A stretch of 64,000 nt of DNA from Adiantum capillus-veneris. Taxonomy: Eukaryota > Streptophyta > Polypodiopsida > Polypodiales > Pteridaceae. Every line of letters starts with the position of its first letter. Positions within the stretch are counted from its first letter, which is position 1. The notes under the pieces were generated by a model. It had not been told where the DNA came from. It worked only from the letters and a program-made list of their open reading frames with translations, and did not search any database. The stretch spans positions 98,118,036 to 98,182,035 of the forward strand of contig CM043947.1 of the NCBI GenBank assembly GCA_014529385.2, given 5' to 3'. Positions 31,309 through 43,400 of this stretch are shown here, in pieces. The translations under genes and the position numbers were made by a program.

Positions 31309-33911
31309 TGATAGCCGTTTTTTGGCTTTCCATAATTGCCATAGTAAGCTACCTCACCCTATCAAATCACTCAAACATTTTGGCTATCCCTACCATTTCA
31401 CTGTATATAGGTGGGTGTGAGTTAGGGGACTTTTCCCATATCTTCTTAAAAACCCTTAATTAGCTAGTCACTAGGCTAGTTGAGCCAAAAAAATAAAAAA
31501 TAATAAAAATTATAAGTATATTATGTCCCATTTGTGTGTAAATATTTCATTGTATATAGGGCCTAAATAAAAAGATTTTTCATAATTATTTTGGTATTTA
31601 TTTAAATATTTCTACCTATGGTGTGTTATTTATGCTATGTACAGTGACTCACCATTACCATATTTTTTCTTACCATCTTGCATACTCTTTATTCCATATA
31701 AAAATAACTTCATGCAAGCTTCTCTTATTTTTGGTGTAACTCCATCCCAACAAAAATCCAAAAAAACTAGTTTATTTATGTGTATAGTTTTTCACTATCG
31801 TCATTTTTTCCTTCCTACATCTATTCTCTATTACTCTCATAAATTAGACCACCAAAAATATTCATCTTTTAATGGTAGACTTATAATGAGAGAGATTTAT
31901 TTTGATCCCTTTATATTTTTTCCACCTATATTATTTATATTTGACATGCACATATTTTTTTAGACCCCTCAATATTTGATTTTATTAGTTGTACTATTCA
32001 CTTATATCATGATTTCAATAATATCTTCAATTATAGACCTACCAAATAAGGTCAAGGGTATGTGGCATGCATGCATGCACCATGGGGAGCTCACTCTTGG
32101 AGGTATTCAAAAGAATCATCCAAAGAAGGACCTCACAAGGACCTTGTGCAGTGGAAAAAACAGTCGGTTTTGCTGAATTTTTAAAGATCAGATGCTCCCA
32201 GAATTTGAAAAGGTGATACAAACAAAAGTTGTAGATCGTGAGCTGAACTTTCACCTCAAATGTTTTCATTTTGTTTTGAGCTACGAGATGTGAGCTATGA
32301 TTTTATTGGTGGACCCCAGTTTGCCCATGCTATGCAGCCACACTCCCTCTTCCACTTTATCATTTTCCTCTTTCACACACACTCCTCCCTCTCCTTCCCA
32401 CTCCCAAACCTGCAACTCCCATGTCCTAATTCACCCTCTTCACCATTGCCACTTCTCTCACACCTCCATAGCCTTCATCCTCCATTTCTACACCCTAGGT
32501 GTCCCCCTTTCTCTCTACATATATGTCCATATTACCATACTCTCTTCAGCTTTGTAAAGAACTTCAAAAATCAGAAAAACTCCAAGGTTAACCTCTGCAT
32601 ATGAAGGCTTTATCATGAATTTTCCAAGGTTTGAAGATAACGTAGCTTCATCGACACGCGTTACTTCGCCATGCTGACCGCTTCTTCTACCGGTGCTGTA
32701 AAGAGGTGAATGTCAACTTCTCCAAGCTTCAACCTTGCTTTACAAGCTTATCCCTTCTCTAAATTTTCTCATCATATATCTCACCATTTGGTGAATGATT
32801 TTGTAAATATTTTTTAGTGATAATTACTAACTACTAACCACCAACCTTATTGTAAAATGCACCCTCTACTAGAGTAGGCACTCCCAAATTATTCACTCCA
32901 TCCTCTCTCCTTTAATCCTCAATAATTCTCTTCCCTTGAGCCCACATCCATGTGACTCAAAGGACAAGAGAGACCCACCCTCATTAAAAAACAATAAAAA
33001 TATGCATAATCTTTTATTCCTTTAAATAAACTTGATTAGGCCTAATCCAAATCACGTGCGGCTTCTAAAACCTATAAATAGAGCCCTTCTCTCCCTTGTA
33101 AATCATCCCATGATCACACTACACCACACCATTCTCAACACATAACACACCACTCTTCAAGCCTAGTTGTGTAGAGTGTGTGCATTGTGAGTGCTCTATT
33201 CCATCACTACACATAGGTGCATGGAGAAGCTTGAAGTTAGTTATGCCATCTAGAGGAGTGGAGTGATACTATACTCTGCAATCACACTTGTAGCCTACTC
33301 TTGTCCATAAATAAGATTCATAGTTTTGGGTGCAATTGTATGCTGCAACTACGACTCTTCTCTCCAAATTGACTTGATAAGTTGGCTCATCAGGTGGTTG
33401 AAGGTATATTGTCCTTGAAGTTTGCTGTGCCATTTCATGCTTGGTGGTTTGAGGGCTTGTTGAATTGTTTTCCTAAAAGGTCAATTGTAAGAGGGTGCTC
33501 GGTGAGAGGGCTTCTATGACCCTAAGACAATTTGTGTATTGGCAACAAGGTCAAGTTTTGTGTTGTCTCTCTATTTCTCATCAAGCTTTGTGTGCATCTA
33601 GTCTTTAAGGCTAAGACTGAGTTGCTCAAGTTGATTTGTGCTCTTTACATCTCTCTGGCATGGTGAATGTTTGTGTTTGGTGTGTGTGGCTATCTTGCAT
33701 TCCCCTCTCTTTGTGCTTTTGAGTACAAGGAGATATCACGTGCGTCCTTGTTCTCATCTACAAGTAGGTGGTGCCCCTTTTCTTGTTTGGTTTCTGGCTG
33801 TGGGTTGTTGTTGTCTCTGATTGTGGTTGCCCCAGCCCCAATTGAGCAGTACGGGAGCCTCGAAGGGTGTTTAGAGGCCTCTCTTCTTGTTGCCGGCCCC
33901 GGACCGCCTCA
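31309..33911 (+). mobile_element. 3' LTR (2.6 kb) of the gag-only LTR retrotransposon
   Basis: Matches 26163-28763 with scattered substitutions and a few small indels. It ends ...GGACCGCCTCA. The flanks are ACCACATAT on the left and ATATGAGGC on the right. The uninterrupted target, judged from the paralogous CACTA text, reads ACCACATatGAGGC, so the target duplication is ATAT, or 5 bp with one change. TATA box copy at 33073-33081. Confidence 0.85.
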
Positions 33912-34260
33912 ATATGAGGCATTGAGGGATTAATAGAATCCAAACACTTATACAAGGCATAGAGGGATCAACACAAAGTATTTACAAAAGTCTCTTGTAA
34001 GATCCATCCTTCGGCCATGCATGCCTTTGGTTGGGTTCGTAATCGGACAAAATCTCTGAGAGTTTTTTAAAACCTCTCTGAAATAAAATTCATTGTGCAT
34101 ACAATAATCCACATCTAGCGATCTCCTTAACCACATGAACCAGAGGGTGGACTTGACTAACAAGAACAGATCTAGGAAAAACATATTCAATGGCACACAT
34201 TGTTTCCATAGTAATGGGGTTACGTTGAGGCTACATCTCTTGGCATTCATCCCAGATTAG
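33912..34260 (-). pseudogene. CACTA transposase fragment (DUF4218-like), continued
   Basis: The reverse complement of 33912-34250 aligns with 3800-4070: GGCATTGAGGGATCAACA, CTTCGGCCATGCATGCC, CACATGAACCAGAGGGTGG and so on. It is the upstream part of the gene piece at 25717-26162, separated by the LTR element. The frames are shifted and no protein can be made. Confidence 0.7.
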
Positions 34261-34623
34261 GAAAAATATGAACCCCAAAAGGGCCCTTTAGATTAAGGGG
34301 TGATTAAGCATGGACCGATAGGGAGAGGGTGATGGCCACAGCTATAGATTGAAAAAAGTAGGGCAGGAGGGGCATGGGGGCCTATTTGTTCCCCTCATTA
34401 TAGCTTTGTCCCCTAGAAAGAGAGAGAAAAGGGGGTTCCCTCCATTTTCATTGGCGGCCATAAAGTAACCCTAAAATTTCACAAAAGTTAAGAAATCTCT
34501 AAATCTCATTTTTCACTCCCCAAAAGATCCCCTAACCAAATCCATGGTCAAAAATCTATTTTCTTTCACCAAAATCTACATTTCTCAGCCATTACCCTCT
34601 ATTCTATCTCCTCCTCCTCTCTC

Positions 34624-34687
<64 letters not shown>

Positions 34688-35008
34688 AGATTTCCATAGC
34701 TACACCAGATATGGAAGTTTTCCATATCTGTAACACATATGGAAGCTTTACATAGCTGCTCACAATCTAAACACACTTTGTCTCTCTGCTTGCTTTTCTA
34801 TTTTCATCTACACCTCCACTGTGCTCTCTCCCCAAGATCTCCATGTCTATAGCACTTGTGGAGACTTTACCAAGCACCTCCTTTACCTTTGCTTCTACAA
34901 CTTCATAGCCCATCATCTGCAAGCTATCCATGGCTATGGTTGAAACACATATGGAAGCTTTCCATAATAGAAACACATACAAAATCTTTCCATAGCTGCT
35001 CACAACCT

Positions 35009-35053
<45 letters not shown>

Positions 35054-35485
35054 ACGTGCTTTCCAATTTTCATCTACACCTCCACTATCCTCTCTCCCCA
35101 AGATCTCCATGGCTACAGCACTTCTGGAGACTTTACCTAGCACATCTTCTACCCTTTCTTCTATCGCTTCATAGCCCATCCTCTACAAGCTATCAATGGC
35201 TATGGCTATAGCATTGGGGTAAAATTCTCTAACCCTCTTTTACCCTTTCAGGACACCTTCTTAGATCATCATCTCCAAGCTTCCCATGGCTAGAGCACTT
35301 ACAAAAACTCTATCAACCACCTCTTGTCTCCTTGCCATGGATACAATATTGCACTCGGAGGTTCGCCATTGAAAGTTTAATCCTTTGTATCTCCCTCTCT
35401 CCAAAAAAATTTACTTCTTCCTTCATCTCTAGCTCATTCAAAACCACCATCAAACCCTCTTATTGTAGCCTTCCTCTCTGTAGCA
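34261..35485. repeat. CT-rich spacer with microsatellites and a ~265-bp tandem duplication
   Basis: (CT)n tracts lie at about 34617-34685 and 35010-35055. The block TTTTCATCTACACCTCCACT ... CCAAGATCTCCATG ... GGAGACTTTACC occurs at about 34797-34890 and again at 35070-35150, with similar DNA around it. No gene is supported; SLSLS-type frames are microsatellite translations. Confidence 0.6.
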
Positions 35486-35896
35486 ATGTCAAACTTTACT
35501 ACTCATAAAAAGGAAAAAGATGAGGTAGAAAGGGTTGTCTTGTACAACAGCAGAGATTCTAATGGGGAGTGAGTGCCTCAAGTGTTTTGCAAAGGCGCTT
35601 GGGTCTTCATGCAACTTTCAGCCACCGGGACTCATCGTGTTCAAGGTTGTGACAACTTGTATCAACATTGGAAACGGAGGCTGCTTGGGTTCAAAGACCA
35701 TAGGATCAACAGGACAGTGGTTGCTATTCAGCCTCTGTATTCAATGCCTAATATGCATTTGTGGCACACTAATCCACCTTTTCCACCTAACTTTAAGTTT
35801 CCTCTCTTTGTTGTTGCAATAGACATATGCATTGAGTTGACCTATGTGTTCAACTATGTTAGTATGTTTATTTTCCATTTAACACTAGGTTGGTAA
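35486..35896 (+). pseudogene. Unknown protein gene piece, one nonsense codon, cut by transposon
   Basis: From ATG 35486 the frame reads MSNFTTHKKEKDEVERVVLY to a TGA at 35570-35572. The same frame continues VPQVFCKGAWVFMQLSATGT, with HRINRTVVAIQPLYSMPNMH and PPFPPNFKFPLF downstream. Codon use and the mixed, non-repetitive composition suggest real coding ancestry. I do not recognise a family. The last codons run into the TTAA transposon at 35883. It may be part of a transposon that includes the degenerate coding-like DNA at 38100-38750. Confidence 0.4.
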
Positions 35897-37175
35897 CCTA
35901 ACATGACATAAAAGTGTCCTTTCAGGGTTTTGAAAAAAACCTCCAAAACCATAGTAGATCCACTCATTTTGTAAAATACTTTCATGAGGTTATAGTTCAA
36001 GGCCTACTACACATGGAAAAAATAAGAGACTTGTAAAATTTCTCATCTTTTGGTGACACCAAGCCTCCAAAGTTGATGGACCAGTACATTTTCATCAAAA
36101 CAGTCATTTCTTTCGTTTTTTTGTATAAAAATAAGATTAGGGATTTTTGTAGGACTTGAGATAAATTCCCTAGTTAACTTCAATGGGTTGGTGATCAGAA
36201 CATATGATTGCTTCTCACTCACTATTTTTTGTTTTGCCAAAAGAAATAGGTACAAAAAAGTTGAATTTTTACCATTCTGCAAACCTGTCATCAAAGTTTC
36301 TATAGCCATGCTGAATACAAATAATATATGCATGTTTTCTTAGTTCACTATTGTCCTTTAGGTTCATATGGAGCCATGGAGCATGTAAAAATAATAATAC
36401 ATCTCTTACCAAGGGGAATCTTGGGGACAAAGATGAAGTGCTAAATACAGCAAACATGAAAAAACTGGGTTCAACATTATGAGTTGTAGAATCCCATAGA
36501 AACTATTGAATATCTAGCCAAATTTGATCCTTATGACTAGATATGGTTACTACCTACAAAATGCATATAGTTGTCACAAGAAACTAGCAATATTGAAAAA
36601 GCTATACTTGATATACTAGAATGTTTCGTTTTCTTCTATAATAGAAAAAATCAACCATAGTTATGTACTATGCAAAATAGGGTATTAGGTGCCCCAAAAC
36701 TCAAGGACATAGAAAATCAAAACTACATTTGGATATCATGAAAGCCACCAAAAGAATCATAGAAGAGCTAAAATTGGCTAAAAAACAGGATTGACAATTT
36801 TTGTAATTTGGTCATAACTTACTTTTTTAACATTTATTTCTCCCTAGAAGCATCATGACATGTTGAGGACTACTAAAGATAGTTCTCTAGCATTATAGAC
36901 CTCACAAACATGGGTTCTAGAGTGGTATAGTTGCAAAAAGTTGAAAAAGGCCAAAAACAGGACCCGTTTTTTCACACAGTTTAGGTTGTGAAATGTTGTG
37001 CAAGGACAAGGTTAACGATGGAATTGATATTCCAAAAAAATGTCAAGTTTTTTTCAGCTCATGAGACAACTTTCTAGATAGATAGCACCTCAAAATCCAT
37101 TTTGAAACTCTTGACATAATTCAAGGAAAATGGTCACTTAACAGGACATAAAAGTGTCCCATTACCAACCTAGTG
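35883..37175 (-). mobile_element. TTAA-flanked inverted-repeat DNA transposon, copy 2 (1,293 bp)
   Basis: Same family as 17811-19132 but inverted. The ends are CACTAGGTTGG ... CCAACCTAGTG, flanked by TTAA at 35879-35882 and 37176-37179. The internal sequence matches copy 1 along its whole length with a few per cent differences. The subterminal GGACAC-type palindromes are present at both ends but less perfect. Confidence 0.85.
36043..36333 (-). CDS. 96-codon frame inside TTAA transposon copy 2, unknown
   Basis: Counterpart of 18682-18972 with six amino-acid changes and no stop or indel. There is no known family, and conservation between copies this similar is weak evidence of function. Confidence 0.25.
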   Translation of the reverse strand: MHILFVFSMAIETLMTGLQNGKNSTFLYLFLLAKQKIVSEKQSYVLITNPLKLTREFISSPTKIPNLIFIQKNERNDCFDENVLVHQLWRLGVTKR

Positions 37176-37179
37176 TTAA

Positions 37180-38500
37180 TGTCTATGTAGATATATTTCC
37201 ATCAAACTTGGTGAGCAACAACAATTAAAAAGTCTCTCTAGAACCTTTCAAGATTTTTATGTTGACATTGGTGTCATGATGCTTCTCAATGTGCAACCAT
37301 CGATGCTACTGCAAAGTAGAATTTTCTTCCACACACATAGAATAGTGCCCACCTCAGAGCTTTGTTATGGTAAGATCAGCGGAATTGACATGCAATCACT
37401 TCTTAGCATGGAGTGGATCCAACTTGATCTTTGTCATCCATCTTATCCATAAAGGAGAAGATGGGTTTTTACATTCTTTCCTTGTTGAAGTTTGAGAAGG
37501 ATTTTAGGTTCATAGGTCTAGGTTGATTTTGTCTCATGCATGTTTTTGTGCATTTATTTAAGGCCCTGTCATTCAATGTCACACCCACTATATTCATATG
37601 CAAGAATATGTCTTTTGAAGCATTACAACCCTTGTTAGGAGAGAATTAGGGATTTATAGAGGGTATGCATCAGGGAGATAGACTCTTGATGCAAGCTAGG
37701 GGCTTCAGGTATTGGGATACAATACTTAAAAGTTTGCACAACTTTGTTTATACACTTCCACCTAGAGTTGTGGATGTGTAAGATAGGGAAATGGATACCT
37801 TACAAAGCCTTGAAGGGAATCTTGTGACATTTGACATTCATTACAATACTAAATGATTTCTCTGAAACTGTGCAAGTTAGTGATCTCACAAACTAGGGGA
37901 TCTGGATACGGTACTTAAAAATTTGCACAACCTTGTATATACGCTTTCACTACAAGTGGTGGTTGTGTAAGACTACAAAGCCTTAAAGGTAATCTCGTGA
38001 CATTTGACATTCATATTACAATGCCAAATGATGTCTCTAAAACTATGCAAGTTAGTGATCGCAGTCATTGACACAATTGCCTTGGTCACTTCAAATACTG
38101 CAGTTGTAGAGCAGGCAAACATCATGGAGGAGGAGTTCTTGGAAACCCAAGCCAAGCTTGTGGAAAATTAACAACTTCTTCATGTTGAGTCACTTGACTC
38201 TGATGCCCCAAAAATTGTCAATGAGAGGATGTCCTCCCTCAACCTTTACCTCACACCAACTATGGACGACAATGACAGGCAGCATGCGGTAATTGTCTTC
38301 CTTGTCTAATTGGCCATCCCGATGTATTTTCCTAACACAAACTTTTGTAGGATCTTTTGGACATGGAGGTGTGGAAAACTTGCAAGGTGGGAGACAATAA
38401 TGTTTCTGGTCCATAAATAGTACTTGCAAACTACATCGGCAAACTAACCATGGGTGACAATATCTGCATTATCCACAAGGATTTCTCCCTTGATTAACAT
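37180..38500 (+). other. Degenerate, formerly coding-like DNA of unknown origin
   Basis: No long frame survives. Short plus-strand stretches look coding, such as EQANIMEEEFLETQAKLVEN (38110-38170), MSSLNLYLTPTMDDNDRQHA (38230-38290) and DLLDMEVWKTCKVGDNNVSG (38353-38410). The last two are separated by a possible intron (GTAATTG ... TTTTGTAG). Two segments at 37710-37800 and 37890-37985 repeat each other (ACAACYTTGTWTATACRCTT). No family is recognised. Confidence 0.35.
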
Positions 38501-38506
38501 TTTTCT

Positions 38507-38752
38507 TTGTGGGTCTTGAAGGATGTCAACAAGCTCTTGTGCTTGTCTACTATACCTCATACTATGCAAATAGTTTTTCTTGTAAACAAATCCCTTTCAA
38601 TGGCCACTTTTGGCAAAAGTTTTTATGGCAAGGTCCTAGCCCGTGTAGCTATCAATGAAGACTTAGGAGTGGAAGATCCACAAGCCATAGCGGTCTCAGT
38701 CCTAGCTTCCATTTTACCTAATGCTGAAGTAAGATGCAAGGAAGTTGCATAG
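38507..38752 (+). pseudogene. Unknown frame (LARVAINEDLGVEDPQAIAV), 3' end duplicated
   Basis: 82 codons including stop. The final 38 residues and about 330 bp of 3' flank are tandemly repeated at 39006-39350, where the coding part reads ARVAINQASRVEDPQAIAV and is also open to its end. It probably continues the broken gene at 38100-38410. No known domain is recognised. Confidence 0.35.
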
Positions 38753-39360
38753 TGCCTCCTATGTAATGAGCCCCTTTTGTAATTTCATATATCAATATAA
38801 TATTAGTTCAACGTGTACTTTACTATCTGGACTTACAATTTAGTGTAAAGACATGGATTTCAGTGAAATTTAGTTTTGTAGTTCTGAATGGGCAAGTTTA
38901 TTGTGAGTTTTATTTATTAGCTTGAATCTTTATTTGGTATAGATCGAGACATGGTGTGCATTAGATCAATTTAAAAACTATGATTTTGCAAGTGCTTTGT
39001 GCTTAGCCCGTGTAGCTATCAATCAAGCCTCAAGAGTGGAAGACCCACAAGCCATAGCGGTCTCAGTCCTAACTTCCATTTTACCTAATGTTGAAGCAAG
39101 ACGCAAGGAAGTTTCACAATGCCTCCTATGTAATGAGCCCCTTTTGTAATTTTATATATCAATATAATATTAGTTCCACATGTACTTTCCTATCTTGACT
39201 TACAATTGTGTGTAAATACATGGATTTCAGTGAAATTAAATTTTCTAGTTTTGAATGGGCAAGTTTATTGTGAGTTTTATTAGCTGCCTTGAATCTTTAT
39301 TTGGTATAGAGAGATGGTCTTCATTAGATCAATTTAAAAATTATGATTGTGCAAGTGCTT
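38639..39360 (+). repeat. Tandem duplication, ~367-bp unit
   Basis: GCCCGTGTAGCTATCAAT begins each unit (38639 and 39006). Both contain CACAAGCCATAGCGGTCTCA, CTATGTAATGAGCCCCTTTT and ATATCAATATAATATTAGTT. The two units differ at scattered positions, so the duplication is not recent. Confidence 0.8.
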
Positions 39361-39543
39361 TGTGGGTCAATCTCTATCTACTGTGACGATATCGAGGGTC
39401 ACAACTTGCCAGATGGACTGGTCAGTGTAAAGGCAAGTAATTGCCACAAAGTGTCATTAGCTTTCAAATGGTATTATAATGCTAATGTTGTGCTCGACTT
39501 GTCCCAAAAATTGCAAAGAAAACCTATCCACAAGGCACCAATT

Positions 39544-39686
39544 TGTTGGAGCTATATATGGCTCACTCTACTGAACTTGGTCTCACCTATATATTTGTAT
39601 CTTGTCCTCAATATGAATCTGTCTTTGGGAGCATATATGGTATATCTCTTGTCTCGTCTCTCTCTCTTTCTCTCTACATCTCAACA
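39544..39686 (+). mobile_element. 5' LTR of the full-length copia element (143 bp)
   Basis: TGTTGGAGCTATATATGG ... ACATCTCAACA. It differs from the 3' LTR at 5 of 143 positions by my count. The primer site TGGTATCAGAG (initiator Met) follows at 39687. The left flank is CAATT, which does not match the right flank (GTCAC). Confidence 0.9.
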
Positions 39687-40455
39687 TGGTATCAGAGTGG
39701 TAACGATCACGCGCCGATTCAATTCATGGTGACACAACAGTATGTGTATGCGATTCGCATGTAAGATTCAAAATTGCTACAAATTTTATTTTTGAGCGTT
39801 GATTCTTGTTAACTGTGGTTATTTTGTGTTAAGAAGAATATGATTAGTGTTTTATGTGGTGTTTATTTCTAATCAATCTAATCGTTGATTACGTTTTCTT
39901 GTTGATGACACCCTGAACTTCATCTCAATTTTTCTTGTTGTTCTGCTCAAAATTTGGAGAAACGGGAAAAGCGCAATGGAACGTAGCACAATGGCACTTT
40001 TCATCCAAAACTTTTTCGTCTCCTTGAGCTCTTCGATTTGAGTTCTAGGTTTGCGTCAATCGGAGTTCGCAGCAGAAAGTTATGTTGTTTTTACTGCAAT
40101 TGAGCTTGACGCAGCTTTCTTCGTCCTACTTCTTCGTGCAGCGTACGTGATCATTTTTCTTATTTTGGCCTTAACGTTTTCGAGAAGATTTATCTTTTTT
40201 CTATTCGTATTGTGTCCGTCAATCTTGCATCTCACGCCACTCTATTTTGAGGACTCGTTTATTATTAACGTCTCCTTTACCCTACCTTTTTTGGGTGATG
40301 TCTCTCACATCTTTGGACGTTCCTTGAGCATCCTTCTTACGTTTATCGTTGACAGAACGCAAAACTCATATCTCTTTCATTCTCAATTGTGGCCTTCACC
40401 ATATATAGTGTGCAGATTCTGCGATCTTATCTTATACGTCTTCTCGCAACAAGAT

Positions 40456-43400
40456 ATGGCTATGAATATTCTCGTCAACGGCTTTCCTTCTGGACAACGT
40501 TCTGTTCCTCCTTTCCAAGGTCAAGGATTTCCAGGCTGGAAAGCAAAGATGTTGTTAATTCTTGAAGGGGATGAACTCTTCGATGTTGTTCTTGGAAATC
40601 GTGTTTGTTCGCCTCAGCCTGTTGATACGGATAATCATAACGTGCTTATCCCTGAAGGACCTATATTTGAAGATTGGAATGTTGCCTATACGGATTGACA
40701 ACGACGTGATAAAGAAGCTCGTGGATATATTCTTTCTACTCTTATTGGTTCCCTTTTGCTTGATATGTATGAACTGCCTACTTTCCACGACGTATGCAAA
40801 CATTCACAAGAAATCTGTTACAGAAATACTTTATTTGAGAGGGTTGCTTAACAAGTTACAATATGAAGTTTGTACTGCCATGACGAGACATATTGAATAT
40901 CTCAAATATATTATTAATCAACTTGTTGCTGCCGGTGATCCTGTTACACAAAAGCAACTGATTACACTTCTCCTTGATACGGTGAAGGACTCTTCTTATG
41001 ATAACATTGTTACTATTCTCTCTAATAAAGATGGTCTTGATTTCGACCAAGCCTGCATGTCTTTAATTGAATACTCTCAACGTCAAGAATGTCGGAATAC
41101 TGGTCACGATACAGCTATGATTTCACAAGAGGAGACTGAGTCACAACAGATGGAACGTGCTTTTTATGCTCCAAAGGCGTCCATTTCAACGAGGAAACCG
41201 TAGAGGTGGCCGTCGCGGTAATATTTTCTCTCGTCTCAAATTTCCTAATAAGCAATGTTCTTACTGCAATAGAAATGGCCATACTGAAGATGATTGTTGG
41301 GCACGTCAATATGATGAAGAACACAATATTATCACAAAACAACCACGTTTATCTAGAGACTCTTCTTCTTCTTCTTGTGAATATTGTGGACGATCCGATC
41401 ATCCCACTCATATGTTCTATAAGCGTCGATTCTACACAGATCGGAATAGAGCATATGCTAGTGAACATCGAAACAACATTGTACCAGAAACAAGCTGGGT
41501 CCTACGTTCAGTTGCTCCAGACAGAATACTTCATGTACGTGATGGATCACTTTTTATTGTCGCTTCTGGTGCTACAAGAAATATGACATATCAGTCTAAG
41601 TGGCTCCATAACTATCATCCACTACCAGTTCAACGTGTTGTTTATCTTGTTGATGATACTACTTGTCAAGTAAAGGGTATTGGAGACTTATATCTTGGTA
41701 CCTTATCTTCTTCCACTCGAATTTTGCGAGGAGTATTACATGTACCAGATCTTCAACGTAATCTTCTTTCAGTTGCTAGATTTGTTGATCTTGGTCTGTT
41801 TGTTGGATTTGATCATACCAAATGCCGAATTGAGAAAGATGGACAAACTATAGCCACTGCTCCTCAAAACGGTAATTTGTTTGACCTCTTTCTCAGCGAT
41901 GCTGTAGCAAATATTGTCACTGCTTCAGGTGATCATGATTGCAAAGTATGGCATCACCGTTTTGTTCATGCTGATTTCTCAAAACTCTTTGATCTTCAAC
42001 GTCCCGATCTTGTTCATGGCATGGATCTTAAAGCCCATCCCCATATGGGAATTTGTGAAATTTATGCTCTTGGGAAACACAATCGTAAACCCTTTCCTCT
42101 TTCAAATACAACTCATTCTCATGACATATTGGATCTTGTTCATACTGATATATGTGGACCTCTACCTTCTTCGAGATCACAATATCGCTACTTCATTACT
42201 TTCATTGATGATTTCTCAAGGTATATGACTGCATTTCTACTTAGACAAAAATATGAAGCCTTATCTGTTTTCAAACAATTCCACAAGGTTGCGGAACTTC
42301 AAACTGGTCATCGCCTTAAGAAGCTTCGTAGTGACAATGGAGGCGAATATGTTTCTCGAGAGTTTGTGAGTTACTGTGCTGACAGTGGAATTCATCATGA
42401 ACACACTATTCCATATTCGCCTCAACAGACCGGTGTTGCTGAATGAAAGAATCGCACTATTCTCAATGCTGTAAGATGTATGCTGATTCATTCTGCCTTA
42501 TCTCGTGTTTTCTAGGATGAAGCTACTTTGATAGCAACATTTATTCAGAATCATCTTCCTACTACTGCACCCTCTGGTAAGATACCCATCACAGCATGGA
42601 CAAGTGAAATTCCTTCTGTATCTCATTTTCGAACCTTTGGATGTATTGTTTATATTCATGTTCCCAAGGAAACACGAACAAAGCTTGATGCTCCTGGTCT
42701 TAATGTTATTTTTATTGGATATTCTAACACTTCCAAAGGCTACAAATTCTATGACCCTTTCTCCAAGAAAGTAATTGTGAATCGTGATGCTACTTTTAAC
42801 GAACAGCTTATGGGAGGCTCATGGTCCATGGATGATTCTGATGATACTAAATCATTGCTTCAGGATTTTCCATTTATTTCAGAAGATGAAACTCTTCCTA
42901 TAGAGCAACTTTCCTCTTCAAAACCATCCATTCCAAATGTTGCCAATGATGATATTGATATTTTTGTTGATCTGCCTATTGATGTTGAACATGGCTCATG
43001 TCATGTTTATGATGAAGATATTGCTAATAATGCTTTTTCTACTTCTGAAGATCCCGTTACTTATGATGAAGCTATCTCTTCACCACAAAAGGATCAATGG
43101 AAAGAGGCTATGGAAGCAGAGTACGATTCTCTTATCTCTAAAGATACATGGATACTAACTGAATGACCTCCTGGTCGTAAAGCTATTAAATGTAAGTGGC
43201 TGTATAAGACAAAAGTAAAAGCAGATGGATCTTTTGACAAGTTCAAGGCGCGTTTAGTTGCAAAAGGTTACTCCCAAGTAGCTGGTGTTGATTATCAAGA
43301 GACTTTTTCACCAATTGTTCGCATTACAAGTGTTCGAGTTTTATTGGCATTTGTTGTTTAATTTGATTTAGAAGCTCATCAAATGGATGTGCGAACTGAT

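Noticed and set aside
39343-39732. 129-codon frame running into the copia LTR
   Set aside because: Its second half is LTR sequence; the first part (VSVKASNCHKVSLAFKWYY) shows no domain and is treated as flank.
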